Numbered from the stretch's first letter, positions 1 to 13,284 are shown. The stretch: DNA of 64,000 nucleotides from Lingula anatina (GCF_001039355.2 NW_019775458.1:754142-818141); one strand, 5' to 3'. Made by a program: numbers and translations. Notes: generated by a model from the letters alone, not told the origin.

Positions 1-60
1 TTTTAAGATTGAGGTTTGGACCAAATACAGGTAGGAGATGCTTTTCTGCATTTTTATCAG

Positions 61-97
61 TCCAAGCAAAAAATGGCGTTGTTGACATTGCAAGAAG
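61..97 (+). CDS. Probable 37-nt tensin microexon
   Basis: A pyrimidine-rich tract ending in a good acceptor (position 60) precedes an open 37-nt stretch, followed by a consensus GTGAGT donor at 98. It reads [12 protein letters not shown] plus one base. That phase joins exactly to the exon at 1648, which needs one upstream base. It contains an in-frame ATG at 73, so it could be an internal exon or the start of a short isoform. Support comes from splice sites and phase only, because the linker before the SH2 domain is poorly conserved in tensins. Confidence 0.45.
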
Positions 98-3000
98 GTG
101 AGTTTGCAATGACTGCTGATTGAACTGTTGAGTAATCAGCAGTGCAATGAACTATGGAATGTAGCATATTTTGTGCCTTTGAGTTGGTAAAAAAATCCCA
201 GTGGAGGTAAAAAAAAAACCTTTGTCATACTATGTTGAAAAAGTATGCTTTTATGCTAAGATTTGTTTAGGCCGGATGTGCAGTGCTAATAGTGGTTTGA
301 TAAGAATCTTGATTGGGAAATTTAAAATATGTTATCATAAGAGTGATAGGCATAAATGTAAGTTGGGTAAACATTTTTTATTCACTATAAAGATGGATGT
401 GCATTGTACTAACTGAACTACTTACAAAAGTTACAGAAAAACTCTGTCAAAAAGTGGTGAAAAGGTGCTCCAGAGGAAAATCGTGTGTAAAAAAAAATAA
501 ATAAAAGACCAGCTAGCCAATTTCTCAGACACTCACAAATTAGAAATGATAAATTAAAAAATCCTATGAAGTTGGAATTCTGTTGAGATCAAGTGCTATA
601 AATAAATGATTGGACTCAATACCCCTCTTCTTTCCCACCTTCCTGTATTTCACATACAGCATTCCATATCAGGTACATATATGTAGCGAGCAATTAACAA
701 GGCCATAGACCATGTTAACCACAGGCAGACTATGCCAGGTATGGTATGCAGCATTCTGGTGACTAGGTTTATATAGATGTTATACAACAATACATACTTT
801 TAGTTATAAATGAACAGTATGACAATAATACTAGCAAGTTGGTTACCTAGGGATTGGATGGGGGTAGGGGCTAATATCTTTTATGACAAATAAGCAAGCT
901 GTGCTTTTATATTAATTATATAAACAATATTTCAAATAGGAAAAAAATAATCAAATTTCAAATTTCACAAATGAATTTTTAGGTGAAATATGCTCGATCT
1001 CAGGTAAAGCTACCTGCTGAACTGGCTCTCTTCATTTGTACCTTTAAAGGTACATGTATGTGATTGTTATGTATGTGATAGTGTTTGACAGTGAATGCAG
1101 AGTCATGTGTTAATACTAGTGTACTCATTAAGAATAAGAGTCTTTGTATTGTAAGTGGAAGTACTGGTACATCAATACCCCACCTGACACATACCTGAAG
1201 TGACATCAGGGGGATTGACACATCTCTTAATGGCTCCTGTCTCCCTTGTTGACCATTTTCTCTTGTGATTTAACTTTGGTGTTATTGTCATGAAATGCAT
1301 TCTCTACAATCAGAAGTGCTTGTGATTCACATGTGGAAAGCATATGACATAGTTGACATCACACCTATGTACATAAAAATCATGTCTTTAGTTTTCATTT
1401 GAAGGAGTAACCAGACCTGATATATTGGGACAATTTTACATAGACAGTTTATAAAGCAGGATGCCATTTACATGTTTCATTTGGTATTTACTGATTTGTT
1501 ATTTTTATATAAATAATGGATTTTTTTGTATTGTGTTTTCCATTCATAAAACATCAGTTTCTGGCATATTCCTTGTGAAGTTGTGACATTGGTTTTTGTG
1601 TAATATGTTGATTTTTACAATTTTTACAATTTTATCATTTTTTCCAGAAAATGTATTTGACACAATGCATCACACACCAAAGTTTGTAAGGGATACTTCC
1701 AAGTTTTGGTACAAGCCCCACATTTCAAGGGAAGACGGTGAGTGATATCTTTGTATTAAGAAAAATTCCTCTGTGTTATAGTGTACTACCTAGCCTTGAA
1801 ATCTTTCTTGAAATCTGTAACAAGGGGCCTGTTGTAATAATGCTAATTAACTGTTGACTGTGTTTATATAGCATATATGTTTTGTATTGTGTGCATTCTG
1901 TATTGTCTGTCGCAGTCTGCTCAGCTGTGTTAATTATTTATGTAATTCGAACAATATTTAATTTTATGACCCCCAAAAATGTTGTGTTTAAAATTCACTT
2001 TAAAAGATGTTTTGAATATTCTGAAAGATTAGTTTGGTTCTCACAGAAAGGAGAGCATATTTTTGTAAATATTGATATGGTAGATCTGGAAAAATTAGTA
2101 TGTGAGCAGCTTTTGAAAGATTCTGAGTAATTTTATTGTTTTTCATTTTATGCTGTCTGGGTTTTGTTGAGCTCTTTATTGTTTTGCCAAAACAATTGTT
2201 CATGGACAAATACAAAATAGTCCTGTGTTTATCTCAGATGATCCTTCAAAGAGAATGTCTGACTTGTTAAAGTAGTTGCCAGAGGAAATAAGCTGCCAGT
2301 TTACCAAGTGAATCGGGAATAAAGTTGATGTATCGTTGCAAAGAGTGGATTCAAGTTACATTGTTGATTTCCTGCTGACTCACTGCTGTTTTTAAAATAC
2401 CCGCCCATTTACAGAAAACTGTCTCACCCAATATTCATTTGATAATCTTCATTTGAAGGATCATTTCCCCCTTCAGGTAAATAACATCAAAGTGTTTTTT
2501 AAATAAAAAAGGATATAATTCAGTGGAAATTGGGGTTTGCAATTTGCGAGTCATTTTCAAAAAATGTTTGCAGATCCAGGGCAGCACACAGGGTTACAGT
2601 GGGGGAAATTGTCACATGTTGTGAGACTATAATTATTTCCACTGCAGTATCTCCATACTACAAAAAACAATTAAGATTAATTTATTTGAAATAGGATTAC
2701 AATTTATATGAGTCATTTATAGAAAATGCAATATTATGAAGGATAAAGTATCCCATTAGTGGATGAAATTGGGTAGGGTATGGTAGAAGCTCTCTGTTAT
2801 TTTGTTCCACAGTGGTCTTTTGCACTTGTATAATCACTGCAATGTGGGAGGTTTATTTTAGTAAAACTATACACATATTCTAGAGGGTGGTATAGTATAA
2901 AGCTCTTTAATTTCTTCTCAGTCTCAGTGGGTAGCTATTTTAAGAACAACAGGTGTGGGCTGATAGTTTTAAGCAGCTGTGTTGGAATAGGGTTGAGACT

Positions 3001-6000
3001 GTGAACTATTATTTTGACATTAGGGAATTACAAATGTTTACCTCCTTGTGCAACATTACAAACAATAAATGAGATGTTTTAATGGTAGTTTCAAAATATC
3101 CAACTAGGAGTGCCACCTGGTGGTAAATGCTGGTAAATTTAGGTGATGTGAGGTGCCTGAAATTTTTGAAGTGCATCAACAACTATTAAGGAAATATTTG
3201 CCCGGCTAAAATTCATGACATGTTAAAATTGAAAAGGGGGAGATATTTTAAAGAAAAGTATTGTGTAATTATTCTTACGTTTGAAATTTTTTCTTTCAGC
3301 CATCAACCTGTTGAAGGACAAACCCCCTGGCACTTTCGTAGTTCGTGATAGTAATTCTTTTCCCGGAGCTTTTGGCTTAGCAGTCAAGGTTGCCCAGCTA
3401 CCTCCAAATGTACAGGCAAAGACAGGTATGTATGGGAGAGTATTTGCTGGGGCGGGGCGGGGGGGGGGGGGGGGGAGACTAACTACCTAAAAATGCAAGG
3501 AGGATGCTTTCAAGTTTGAGGTGTACAGAATTGAAGGTTATTAAGGATAATTTTCTCTTTTTATACTTGTATAATTTTTTAATGCATGCATTTGTTAAAC
3601 ATGCAGGATGCAGGAATTGTTTAATTAAAAACCTTTGTAGAGAAGAAGCCCATATGATGGAGTTTTCAGTAATTTATAGTCTCAAGATATTTTTATTCAG
3701 TCATGAGTGGTTTGTCCCATTTAATATATTGTAGACATTTTGCTGACCGACTTAATTTATTTTATCAGGTTGGCTCCTCATTTATCATAAATCTCTGTTA
3801 TTAAAAATATCTCTGTAGTGACGTTCAGGAAATTACTGAGTTTCAGGCCTAGATAAAGTTGGTACAAGCTGTAATTTGAACCGTGGCCAAAGCCATATCA
3901 TTTTATCAATAGACAAGGAAATAGCCAGATGGTTTCTGCAATGGATATTGCCTAGTTAAATGCCAGTGACTTTTTGTGATAAATGTATCTTAAATGTCCT
4001 TGTATACCATCAGTTGCAGTAGACATAGCCATTTGTGTCAATGTTTAGTTACCTTAGGAAACTTTCAGCAGAGTATTTATGAAGCAAAGAACATAATTTT
4101 TTTAAAGAAATGTTTAGCCAGACCTGGTGCCTGTAATTTCAAAGGTGTTGGGAGTGGGAGTGTCTTTTTACACTTGGTCTCACCCAACTTGAGAAAAAAC
4201 GTAGGACCTCAAATTTAATTTTACAGTTGACCCCTTTAGACCTTTTTCTGAACCCCCCTCCTATCCCCAGTCTGCAATTCTGTGTCCCCAAAATAAATTA
4301 AAATTTCTTCTGTTCAAGGAGATGCAAGTGAGTTAGTACGCCACTTCCTTATCGAACCAACACCAAAGGGCGTAAGGTTAAAGGGATGTAGCAATGAACC
4401 AGTGTTTGGTAAGCAATGAATATTATTTTACAGTTGCTTAAAGCTTTTAATCTGATTGTAATTCTTTAAATGTAATTCTTACTTTATTATGATCAAGACA
4501 TTCATTAGTGCTCTGATAGATTCGATAAAGATGATCAAGACATGTGTGTCAAGCAACCGTATTATAAGCATCACGATGTTGAAAATTGTTTATCTGATTA
4601 AGTTTATTGTAGCATTATAATTATTTAAAGCATGTGGTTAAATAAAGAGCCTCTTTGGTCTTTACAGGCAGCCTTGCAGCTTTAGTGTACCAGCACTCCA
4701 TTACTCCACTAGCCCTCCCAGTCAAGCTTGCCCTGCCTACGGAACATGTCCTTGGACAAGGTATGCCTTCCTATCTCAACAGCTCTTTGACTTTTCATCT
4801 TTTTTTAAGGAAAAAAAATTGAAAATAAATTAAGTAAAAGGTTCTATACTGAGTAAATTGGACTGTTGTTTGTTCTCTTTGCCCTCTTTCACTGGTCATA
4901 CGAAAAAAATAAATAGATGGATCTTGAATTTATCCAAAAAGAGAATCCATCTGTTAATGCAAATTGTATCAGTTTGGGGGAAAAAAAAAGATTTTGTGCA
5001 AGATTAATGCATTTTGAATGACTCATGGTTTGAAGGAATAAACAAGATATAGAGTACAATGTACAAAGACAGCATTGTTTTGATTTAAGGTGTAGAATTA
5101 CCTTTGTAATGGCACACCTCAGTGAAATGTATACTCACGTGAAGCAGTATACTAGAATGTTTATGATGCATCCAGTTGCCTAACATCAGGGACATGCATG
5201 TTTATTTGATATATGATATGGGTTGAATCCAGGACAGTTAGTGAAATTAAGATGGCTTCTCTTGGCATCAGTGACACCTTGTGATAGATTTCCATCTGGT
5301 GTGAAGGCTGTGACTGATACATTATGAATAGATGAAATTTTTAGACTGATACATTTCTGTTAGGAACTTATAATTGTATAACAACAAGACAAAATAAAGT
5401 TCCATAAAACCTGCACTTAGTTTTAGTCTTTAATAATTTCAGATCAAGTCGATGTAGGCCCAGAGAGTCCAATGAGTGAGGCAGCTCCTAGTTCAGCATC
5501 GGCTTTACTAGCACAGGGAGCAGGTAAGACCAGTATGACTATAAAATACTAGTTGCTCACTCAATCTGATATTTTGTTGCATGTCACAGGGAGTAGTGAG
5601 ACTGATTTAGATTAAGTTTGAGAGCTGCATTACTTTCCAACCAAATATGCATATAAAACAAACATAATTCTGATTTTTATTTCCAGCTTGCAATGTGCTC
5701 TTTATCAACACAGTGGACACAGAGTCCCTGACTGGCCCCCAAGCTGTGTCCAAGGCAGTGAAGATGACCTTCAGTATGGAGCCCCCTCCTAAGTCCACAG
5801 TCGTCCACTTCAAGGTCAATAACCAAGGCATCACCCTGACTGATAACCACAGGAAGTGAGTACATTTTGCATGCCAGGTGCATGATTTAACTACAGGACT
5901 CTGTTAAAAAGTATCTTTTTGAATATAGCAAAATTTAATTTGAACATACTTTTTAAAAGAGGTTGTCATTTTCTTTTTGGTTTTTTATAGTTTTCTTAAT

Positions 6001-6980
6001 AACTACAGGACTCAGTGAAAGTTTCCTTTTGAATATAGCAAAATTTCACTTGAACAGTTTTAAAAAGACGTGGTAATTTTATTCTTGGTTTTTTGTTGTC
6101 GCCTTAATTGCCAAAATGCAATTATCAGAAATGCTACCATTATTATTTCCAGATTGTTCTTCCGTCGCCATTACCCTGTTGGTAGTGTCACATTTTGTGG
6201 AATGGACCCAGAAGACAGAAGGTATGTTCAGTTATCTAGACTCTCAGTCAAATGATGAAGATTATTCATCAGAGGGTTTATTTGGCATAGTGAACACCAT
6301 GCAAATGTTATAAATCCACTCTGAAAATGCAGAAAGTAACTGTAAAAAGCTTAAAGCTAAATTTACCATATGAATATCATATATGATATTTTAATGAGAA
6401 ATTTATATTTAAGTACTATGCAGTGCCTCTCCAGGCTGATGATTAATGTACTTTTGGACTGTAAATTATGGAACAAGGCAATTAATGGTATGATAATTGG
6501 TGTTTTTTATGGGACTTGATGGTAATTTATTTTTTTCACCCTAGGTGGAGTGCAACCCAAGAGAAGACAGGTGCCCCCATGAATGCAAGGTGAGTAAATG
6601 AATAGAAATTTGACATGTCTATGAAAATTTTTTATTCCAGCTTGTTCTTGAGTTTTCATAAAGAAATTTAAAATTGGCAATGCTTGAAATGAAGGTGTTG
6701 TATGATAAATGTGACTTGTAGTCTGAAATAACTTTGATGAAAATGTTGAAAGTTTTGAAGGTTTTTGAAATGCATAGTGGCTTTTATGTGTGCAAAGTTT
6801 TGTTAACAGTGTCACAACTTTTTTCGTTGCTATTTCAGAATCTTTGGGTTTGTAGCTCGTAAACAAGGCAGTACAACAGAAAATTCTTGCCACCTATTTG
6901 CTGAGATTGATCCAGACCAGCCTGCAACAGCCATTGCCAACTTTGTAACAAAGGTTATGCTTGGTCAAACCAGAAGATAA
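61..6980 (+). CDS. TNS: Tensin, C-terminal part (SH2 + PTB), 5' end outside window
   Basis: Focal-adhesion adaptor linking integrin tails to actin and phosphotyrosine signalling. Exons in matching phase: 61-97 (tentative), 1648-1737, 3300-3425, 4319-4408, 4668-4760, 5443-5523, 5687-5855, 6153-6221, 6545-6589, 6839-6980 (TAA stop). The exon at 1648 encodes the tensin signature [16 protein letters not shown] that opens the SH2 domain. Exon 3300 carries the phosphotyrosine-binding arginine in FVVRDS. The SH2 domain continues through exons 4319 and 4668. A short Ser/Ala-rich linker (5443-5523) leads to a PTB domain starting [20 protein letters not shown] and ending in [12 protein letters not shown]. 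Order and spacing match the tensin family C-terminus. The actin-binding and phosphatase-like N-terminal parts would lie upstream of the window. I cannot say which vertebrate paralogue is closest; invertebrates usually have one tensin. Confidence 0.93.
3453..3476 (+). repeat. G-rich tract just inside a tensin intron
   Basis: A near-uninterrupted guanine run begins about 27 bases after the splice donor of the SH2 exon 3300-3425. G-runs near donors can act as intronic splicing enhancers or form G-quadruplexes; that role is inferred. The exact run length is also a likely place for sequencing error. Confidence 0.7.
5887..6100 (+). repeat. Diverged ~113-bp tandem duplication in a tensin intron
   Basis: Two adjacent units share the core ACTACAGGACTC and, further on, TTTTGAATATAGCAAAATTT and a TTCTT(T)TTGGTTTTTT tail. 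The second unit starts near 5999. It lies in the intron between the two PTB exons (5687-5855 and 6153-6221), and the second unit ends about 50 bases before the acceptor of the latter. Confidence 0.65.
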
Positions 6981-8770
6981 AATGAGACGACAAGCCTGAC
7001 TGGATTGTCAGTAGCATTTATCAGTAACAACATACATTATTGGATGAAATGTGACTTTAGACAGAAAGTATTGAATGAACTTAGACCAAAGTCAAATTGA
7101 GACAAATTGTTTAATCTAGAGTTTGACAATTGATGGCAGGGAATGGAATACATAATCACTCATCGAAAGAAAAAAAAATTGCTGTGATGGATGAAACCAA
7201 ATGGGTTTGTGATAAACTGATATTTAGACATATCATCTGGATATCAGCCATGCTGTTTAGAATATTGGTGGAAGAAATTTTGAGGGAGAAAAAGATTTGG
7301 GTGCAAGCTGTCAACGAGGTTGATATGGCGGCAGTAGAGGGCCGTCTTCGTATCAGTGCCATAAATTCCTGAGGGACAAATCAAAATAAGAAAAATGAAA
7401 GCAAAAACAAGTATCATATTAAATAACATACAGCATATCTTGTATGGATTAACATTGGTTGGGTATTGTACACTGTACATTAGGCTCTTAATCATGAAAA
7501 GGCAAAGGTAACCTGATTTGTCATATCTTATTGAAATATTTAATCGATTTAACAGTGTATTAGCACTGGAAATGTTTTTAAGTACTCTGTAATCTGATCA
7601 CCTTTGGTGATGTATAGATACTGATGTGGAAGTACTGGGTTATTTCCCAGAGATCGTGTTTTTAATCAGTTAACAATGTATTATTTGACCATTAGACTAA
7701 GTAATATTTAGGGTAGGACAGTATTTATGTAACAGTAACACTTTTCCACCCAGAATTATGATTGATAACAACCCCATGTCTAGTCATCTATAGGTAAAAA
7801 AGTTCACTCTGTATATAGGTTGTTGACCTCGATAATGTAGGTCGTTGACCTTTGTACAAAAAAAGGTCATCAAAACTGTAATTAAAGGTGCTGTGGATGG
7901 CTGAAGTAAGGTGGTAAACTCAAACAATTTTCAAGGCAGTTTGGAAACAAATATAATGCGGAGAAATGCAGCCCAACTTGGGGGGAGGGGGGCGGGGTCT
8001 AGTCTTTATGGATAAATTGCATTTAATTACCATTTTAAAGTAGAAGCTGCCAGATTATTGAGAAATCTCATGGTTATTATGTTAAGCTGGATATATGTTT
8101 ATAAACATGGAAAATTTGGTGTCATAGTGACTGCCCACTCAATGTCCTTCATAACAGACATTAAATGGGGACGATTTGAACTGCCCACAGTGCAGCGCCC
8201 CCTTCTGTCGGTGGTGGCAGCCATGTTGGCTGGTTCGTATAGCGGGTATTTGTAGCTTAATATATGCTACTTCAGCTTTCAGTTCATTATAAATAGCATC
8301 ATAGGAGACATATTTTGTAATACTTCGTGTTGAACTTGGAAACTCACATTATCATAATTATTGCTATTACCTTATTATTCTATTTTGTATATCAGGTATC
8401 AGTTTATACACATATTAACCTTGTAGCCCATAGCTCCCTTTCTTCAAATATATCACTGGCTTTTCTTGGAATAAGACATACTGACACCTGGTGGTTGTAA
8501 AGTTATGTTGCTCACTGATATTTTTAGTTTTGTTTTTTGGACCCTATAACCTTGGTCCCCTCCATATCAAAGAATGTCAAGTAGACCAGTTATATTTTGC
8601 TGAAAGGCACGGCATATCGCTTCTATATATTTTATCATGCCAATATTTATTGTGTACATCAATACACAGTCTTGAGATATATTTGCCTTTTGAAGGGATT
8701 GTTAAAGTCTGGTATATATGAATATATATTATTGCATTTTTTTTCAGCAATAAAATATTTGTAATCTAGG
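6981..8770 (+). other. Tensin 3'UTR / downstream region
   Basis: No splice-supported coding sequence was found after the tensin stop. Open frames here are short and without recognisable domains. A candidate AATAAA polyadenylation signal lies at 8749-8754, about 1.77 kb after the stop, so a long 3'UTR is plausible but unproven. Confidence 0.4.
8749..8754 (+). promoter_or_regulatory. Candidate poly(A) signal for tensin
   Basis: AATAAA about 1.77 kb downstream of the tensin stop codon. It is the plausible end of the transcript, though the AT-rich sequence makes chance hexamers common. Confidence 0.3.
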
Positions 8771-11195
8771 ACCCTTGTCTCCTGTTTTCAAAATGGGGAA
8801 TTTCCCTCAGGCTAATGTGATTAAATATTGATTGCTTTTCATGGTACTACAGTAGATCCTACCTTATAAATGGCACCGAGCATGTTGTACGTGTACAACA
8901 ATGAAGCATTAAGCCAATAAAAACCATTGGAAGGCATGTTTCAAAGTATCCCCCCCCCCAAAAAAAAAAAAAAATTGAAAGCTGTACAACGTGCTAAACA
9001 AGATATAAACAACTCGATCCGTTTAACCATATAATGGTGAAAATAATTTACTGTTATGTATTCTTTTCGCCTACCCTTTTAACAGTTACGTAAAGTGTTG
9101 CCAATATCAAGAACATGGAGTAAATTTCTGATTGGTCAAAAAGTTTTGAAAGGCGTCCATTGCAAGGACAGGAAACGGGATGCGATAGCTTGGGAACAAA
9201 TTCTAAAATTGCACCGACTGAAGACTATCTAAGACTTGAGTATGGAAACGTTTTCAAAAGTTTTCAAAAATTTTGAATTTCCAGTAAAAACACTTAAATT
9301 GTCAAACCTTTATACTCCTAAGTTTACGGACATTTTGTTTCAATAATGAGCTGACAAATTTTAGAGATTGCATTTATTCGTAGTAAAAATTTGATAAGTA
9401 AATAAAACCATCTATTTCTGCATACTTAAATAAAACAAAGCTAGACTGTGTTTACATTTAAAAACTCCTTTCAGTCAGTGATTTTAATGTCAACTTCCTA
9501 GAAAGCGTGCATTTCGTTAGCGAAATAGATTCAGTTGTTTTTATGTGATTTTATGGTTCATTAGAAAAAGATGTTTTGTTTCAAAACGAAAAGATAATTA
9601 AAAAAGAAAAGAAAATGCATTACACTAGTTTGTTGAAAAATCAAGTTTCTACACATGCATTATATTTTATCATTTTATCTATATTGCTTTTTCCCGCAAC
9701 ATTTTCCTCTTGGTGTGGGGTTAGGGGCCTGCTCAATGGCCCCAACCAAAAAATGGTGTTTTGGAGAGTAAACAGTGCCCTTTGGTACGGTTTAGAACTA
9801 TGATTTAGCAAGTCAAAATTCTATTGTATTAACAAACATTGTGGATTAATGACCAATTTTGAAAGTATTCCATTTGCTTTTAAATAGCTCACTTTGTCTC
9901 TAAAATGAAACGTAATGAAACGGGTGTTACGGCTCTCTTCTGGTCCTCAAACCAAATTCGGTCCCTTGGTTCTAAACTGTTTCCAAGAGGCTCTGTTCAG
10001 CTAAAGATAGGTTTGGGGAACACGTTTGAACACGTCATGATGGACATTCACAGTTGTAGGACCAAAACAGAGCCTCTTGTAAAACAAATAAATGATAGTT
10101 TGCCGAGTTTTTACTTGTACAGCTGGTCACAAAATCACTAAAGCGGAAATTTTAAACATCCGAGTGGTCAGCCCACTCTCTTATGACCAAACAGGTGCAT
10201 TTGTACTCGTTTAAATGGTTGTAATCGATTCTCGGTAAAAAAAATACAAGAAAGTTTTCTGATGCGTTTTCATTGACTGTCAGTATATATATTGGGTTTT
10301 TATGTAATGTCTCATTACTTTCTCTATCTTCCTGGTGACGTACAGATAAACAGTGAGGTCTACCGGTCACGGCTGATAGACACTCCTATCTGTAAAATTG
10401 CCAACGTGTAAAGGATGGCGTGATAAAGCTGCAGCTCTCGGTTATTTTAACAAATACGAACTCAAATTATAGCAATCTCAAAGCACTATATATATTGTTT
10501 GCAAGAAAATGTAAGCTTTCTTGCAATTTTCCGTAAACTTGAAATCTTCCTGCAGGTTTGTAGCAAATTTGCAGCAACTCTTCTTGCAACAACCTGCAAA
10601 CAGTTTTTTGCAAAGAAATGCTCCAGATAGCCATCGAAATATTAGAGGTGAACAATTTCAATTCTTGCGATATCACTTATAATGCCTCTGTCGAGAAATG
10701 AAACCGACTTGCATTTTAAATTCAAATTGGCAGTAGTTTCTGATTCGTTATAATTTGATTGGTAGCTGAAGTTTTATATGTGTTTTTATACCAATTCCTA
10801 TTTTAACATTAAAAATGTTATTAAGAAATCATTTGCAGCTTCTCTATAATTTATAAACAAGATTTCCACATGGTTACAAGGCACATATTTTTCATTGCTG
10901 TTTTATGGGTGTTAAGGGAATAGCAGATCATAAAATAATCATTGATCAAAAGAGAACTCGAGTCAACATTAAGCCAACACGAGGAACAAACAGGTTGGGT
11001 ATAAAAGTTCTTTGGACTCCGATGGTGTTGTTCCCCAACAATAAGTAAACGTATTGAGAGGGATTTGAGAACCCACTACATATATTTCATTTCAGCAAAA
11101 CTTTTTGCCCTAGCTAGGGTTGCTGATTCCAAAATCTTTTCTATCACATCTCTTAACTTTATACCATAACACGTTTACATTAAAAAAAAATCAAG
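8771..11195. other. Intergenic, no gene recognised
   Basis: Contains only short open frames. The frame at 9905-10141 has no recognisable domain. Between about 10490 and 10620 a motif resembling CTTGCA/TTGCAAG recurs on both orientations, suggesting a decayed repeat. A C/A homopolymer run sits at about 8951-8974. Confidence 0.4.
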
Positions 11196-11525
11196 GTGAT
11201 TGACAGTGCACCAATAGGACAATACCAGAAAGTCCTGGAGGCCATGCATGTCAAGAAGACGACCGACATTCTCTACCGAAATGTTGGGCCATTCTCCCTG
11301 ACCTTATCCTGCCTTTCCTTAGCAGTACTTGTTCTGGAATTCCACAAAATATTGACAAAAACTGTTCAGTCAAGCAAATGTGAAATGTGGTCACTCACTC
11401 ATGTGATGCATAAATACAAAAGACCACACCTACTGAGATCACACGCACACACTGACTTTACTGGAGAAGGACAGGAGAAGGACATGACTCTCTTCATAAG
11501 ATATAGACTCCACAATTTATCATAG
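11196..11525 (+). CDS. Unrecognised open frame, 109 aa, possibly a gene fragment
   Basis: The frame is open for 330 bases with somewhat more balanced base composition than its surroundings in its first half. The predicted protein has a hydrophobic stretch near residues 33-50 and a basic C-terminal half. No domain was recognised, no splice partner was found, and the start ATG follows an A-rich run. It could be a decayed exon, a retrocopy fragment or chance. It is listed because it is the only long open frame in this intergenic stretch. Confidence 0.15.
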   Translation: MIDSAPIGQYQKVLEAMHVKKTTDILYRNVGPFSLTLSCLSLAVLVLEFHKILTKTVQSSKCEMWSLTHVMHKYKRPHLLRSHAHTDFTGEGQEKDMTLFIRYRLHNLS

Positions 11526-11942
11526 TGTATTTGTTTTAATTTATGAGAATCATTGTTTTACATTATACTTTTGAGTATATTATATTGTATTTGTATTTTT
11601 ATTTTGGTGACCGGCTATCAGCAATTTTGAATAAACTGAAAATAAAGCCAACCGTGTACAAAAAGGAGTTCTATGTTCTTTCTATGTATTCAATGTATAT
11701 CTCCTGGATAGAGGTTATTCACATGTGAGGAAGTATACAGTACTTATTGCGCTGTAAATATATTGGCAAATGTGTTCGTTTTAATAACAGTAATGGACAT
11801 TTCTTTTGCATGATAAATATTGACCATGTTACAATGTATAGCCGTTTCTGAATTATAAATCCAGTTTACGCGAGTCGTAGCGGAACAAATTTACTACCCG
11901 TTGGTGCTACCAGGCCCAGTATAGTAAATCCTTGAAGTTGGT

Positions 11943-12007
11943 GATGATCCGGATCAATAATCAATCAATAATCAATAATAATCAGAAATCGCTGCCTTGG
12001 CGGAGGT
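11943..12007. mobile_element. Truncated right end of the same small DNA element
   Basis: It carries the right-hand portion, ending CCTTGGCGGAGGT, fused at its left to the truncated first promoter block (about 11940). This fusion explains why the spacing of the first two promoter blocks is 464 instead of 767 bp. Confidence 0.65.
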
Positions 12008-12489
12008 CTGCGCTCTCGGAGTGCTTTTCTAGTTCATTGTATGTCTCCTTGATAAAGGTTATTCACCTGAATAGCATCAATCCCTGATGAAGATACTCAT
12101 GCTCTAGATAGGAATTGAAATGTTGGAGGTAAATTACAATTTCAATACTAGCTGTTGACTTAAGACCGTTGACTAAATGTAAGATGATGTGAGGAAGTAT
12201 TCAGTACTTATTGCCCTGTAAATATATTGGCAAACGTGTTCGTTTTAATAACACTAATGGGCATTTCTTTTGCATGATAAATATTGACCATGTTACAATG
12301 TATAGCCGTTTCTGAATTATAAATTCAGTTTACGCGAGTCGTAGCGGAACAAATTTACTACCCGTTGGTGCTACTAGGCCCAGCATCATAAATCCTCGAA
12401 GTTGAAATGGTGATGGGCAATTAAAAACATTCTTACTGATCTATGTTTAAAAGTTATTTTAGAAGCAGTTTCAGAAGAAGACAAGCCAG

Positions 12490-12533
12490 AATTGTACTGA
12501 AACACCGACATGTCTCGCTTGTCCTTTCCTTAA
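12490..12533 (+). pseudogene. Decayed copy of the first exon of the fibrinogen-like gene
   Basis: The sequence CCAGAATTGTACTGAAACACCGA, matching the 5'UTR of the functional exon, is followed by an ATG near 12510 starting MSRLSFP and then a stop. The functional copy at 13285 starts MPRVSQL and continues into a hydrophobic signal sequence. The upstream copy could still serve as an alternative noncoding first exon, because a GTAGGT donor-like site follows. Confidence 0.6.
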
Positions 12534-12562
12534 CATTACTGGTAGGTGGTAGGGGGGTAATT

Positions 12563-12774
12563 ACCTCCGCCAAGTAGGTTATGTTTTCACCCCTGTTTGT
12601 CTGTTTGTTTGTTTGTCATCAACATAACTCAAAAAGTTATGGACCGATTTTGATGAAATTTTCAGGAACTGTCAGAAGTGGGCCAAGGAAGAGATTATTA
12701 GTATTTGGTGGTGATCCGGATCAATAATCAATCAATAATCAATAATAATCAAAAATCGCTGCCTTGGCGGAGGT
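12563..12774. mobile_element. Small non-autonomous DNA element with ~12-bp inverted ends
   Basis: It begins ACCTCCGCCAAG and ends CTTGGCGGAGGT, perfect inverted termini of 12 bases. The interior has a TTTG-rich tract and the phrase AACTCAAAAAGTTATGGACCGA typical of an abundant marine-invertebrate repeat (family recall, no name claimed). It has no coding capacity. A 5'-truncated copy with the same right end is at 11943-12007. Each copy is followed by the same linker, so the element was part of the duplicated 767-bp unit. Confidence 0.7.
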
Positions 12775-13284
12775 CTGCGCTCTCGGAAAGCTTTTCTAGT
12801 TCATTGTATGTCTCCTGGATAGAGGTTATTCACCTGAATAGCATCAATCCCTGATGAAGATACTCATGCTCTAGATAGGAATTGAAATGTTCGAGGTAAA
12901 TTACAATTTCAATACTAGCTGTTAACTGAAGACCGTTGACTAAATGTAAGATGATGTGAGGAAGTATTCAGTACTTATTGCCCTGTAAATATATTGGCAA
13001 ACGTGTTCGTTTTAATAACACTAATGGGCATTTCTTTTGCATGATAAATATTGACCATGTTACAATGTATAGCCGTTTCTGAATTATAAATTCAGTTTAC
13101 GCGAGTCGTAGCGGAACAAATTTACTACCCGTTGGTGCTACTAGGCCCAGCATCATAAATCCTCGAAGTTGAAATGGTGATGGGCACATAAATACATTAT
13201 TCTTTCTGATCGAATCTGCGTTTAAAAGTTATTTTAGAAACAGTTCCAGAAAAAGGCAATCCAGAATTGTACTGAAACACCGAA

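Larger units (their letters stand above)
11723..13284 (+). repeat. Tandem array of promoter/first-exon units upstream of the fibrinogen-like gene
   Basis: A ~220-bp block starting ATGTGAGGAAGTAT occurs at 11723, 12187 and 12954. The last two are essentially identical over the block and 767 bp apart. The segment GATCCGGATCAATAATCAATC is likewise at 11946 and 12713, again 767 bp apart, so 11946-13284 holds two copies of a ~767-bp unit. Each unit contains a small DNA-transposon part, a linker, the 220-bp block and a 5'UTR/first-exon-like segment. The third block directly precedes the functional first exon at 13285. The first block (11723) is cut short by transposon sequence. Confidence 0.85.

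Noticed and set aside
1-30. Possible exon ending at position 30 (CAG followed by GTAGGA)
   Set aside because: It would leave only a 30-base intron before the better-supported exon at 61-97; too short.
12080-12130. CCTGATGAAG followed by GAATTGAAATG, reminiscent of a hammerhead ribozyme core, also near 12850
   Set aside because: The stems required around the core do not form and the GAAA box is not in the right place; treated as part of the duplicated linker.
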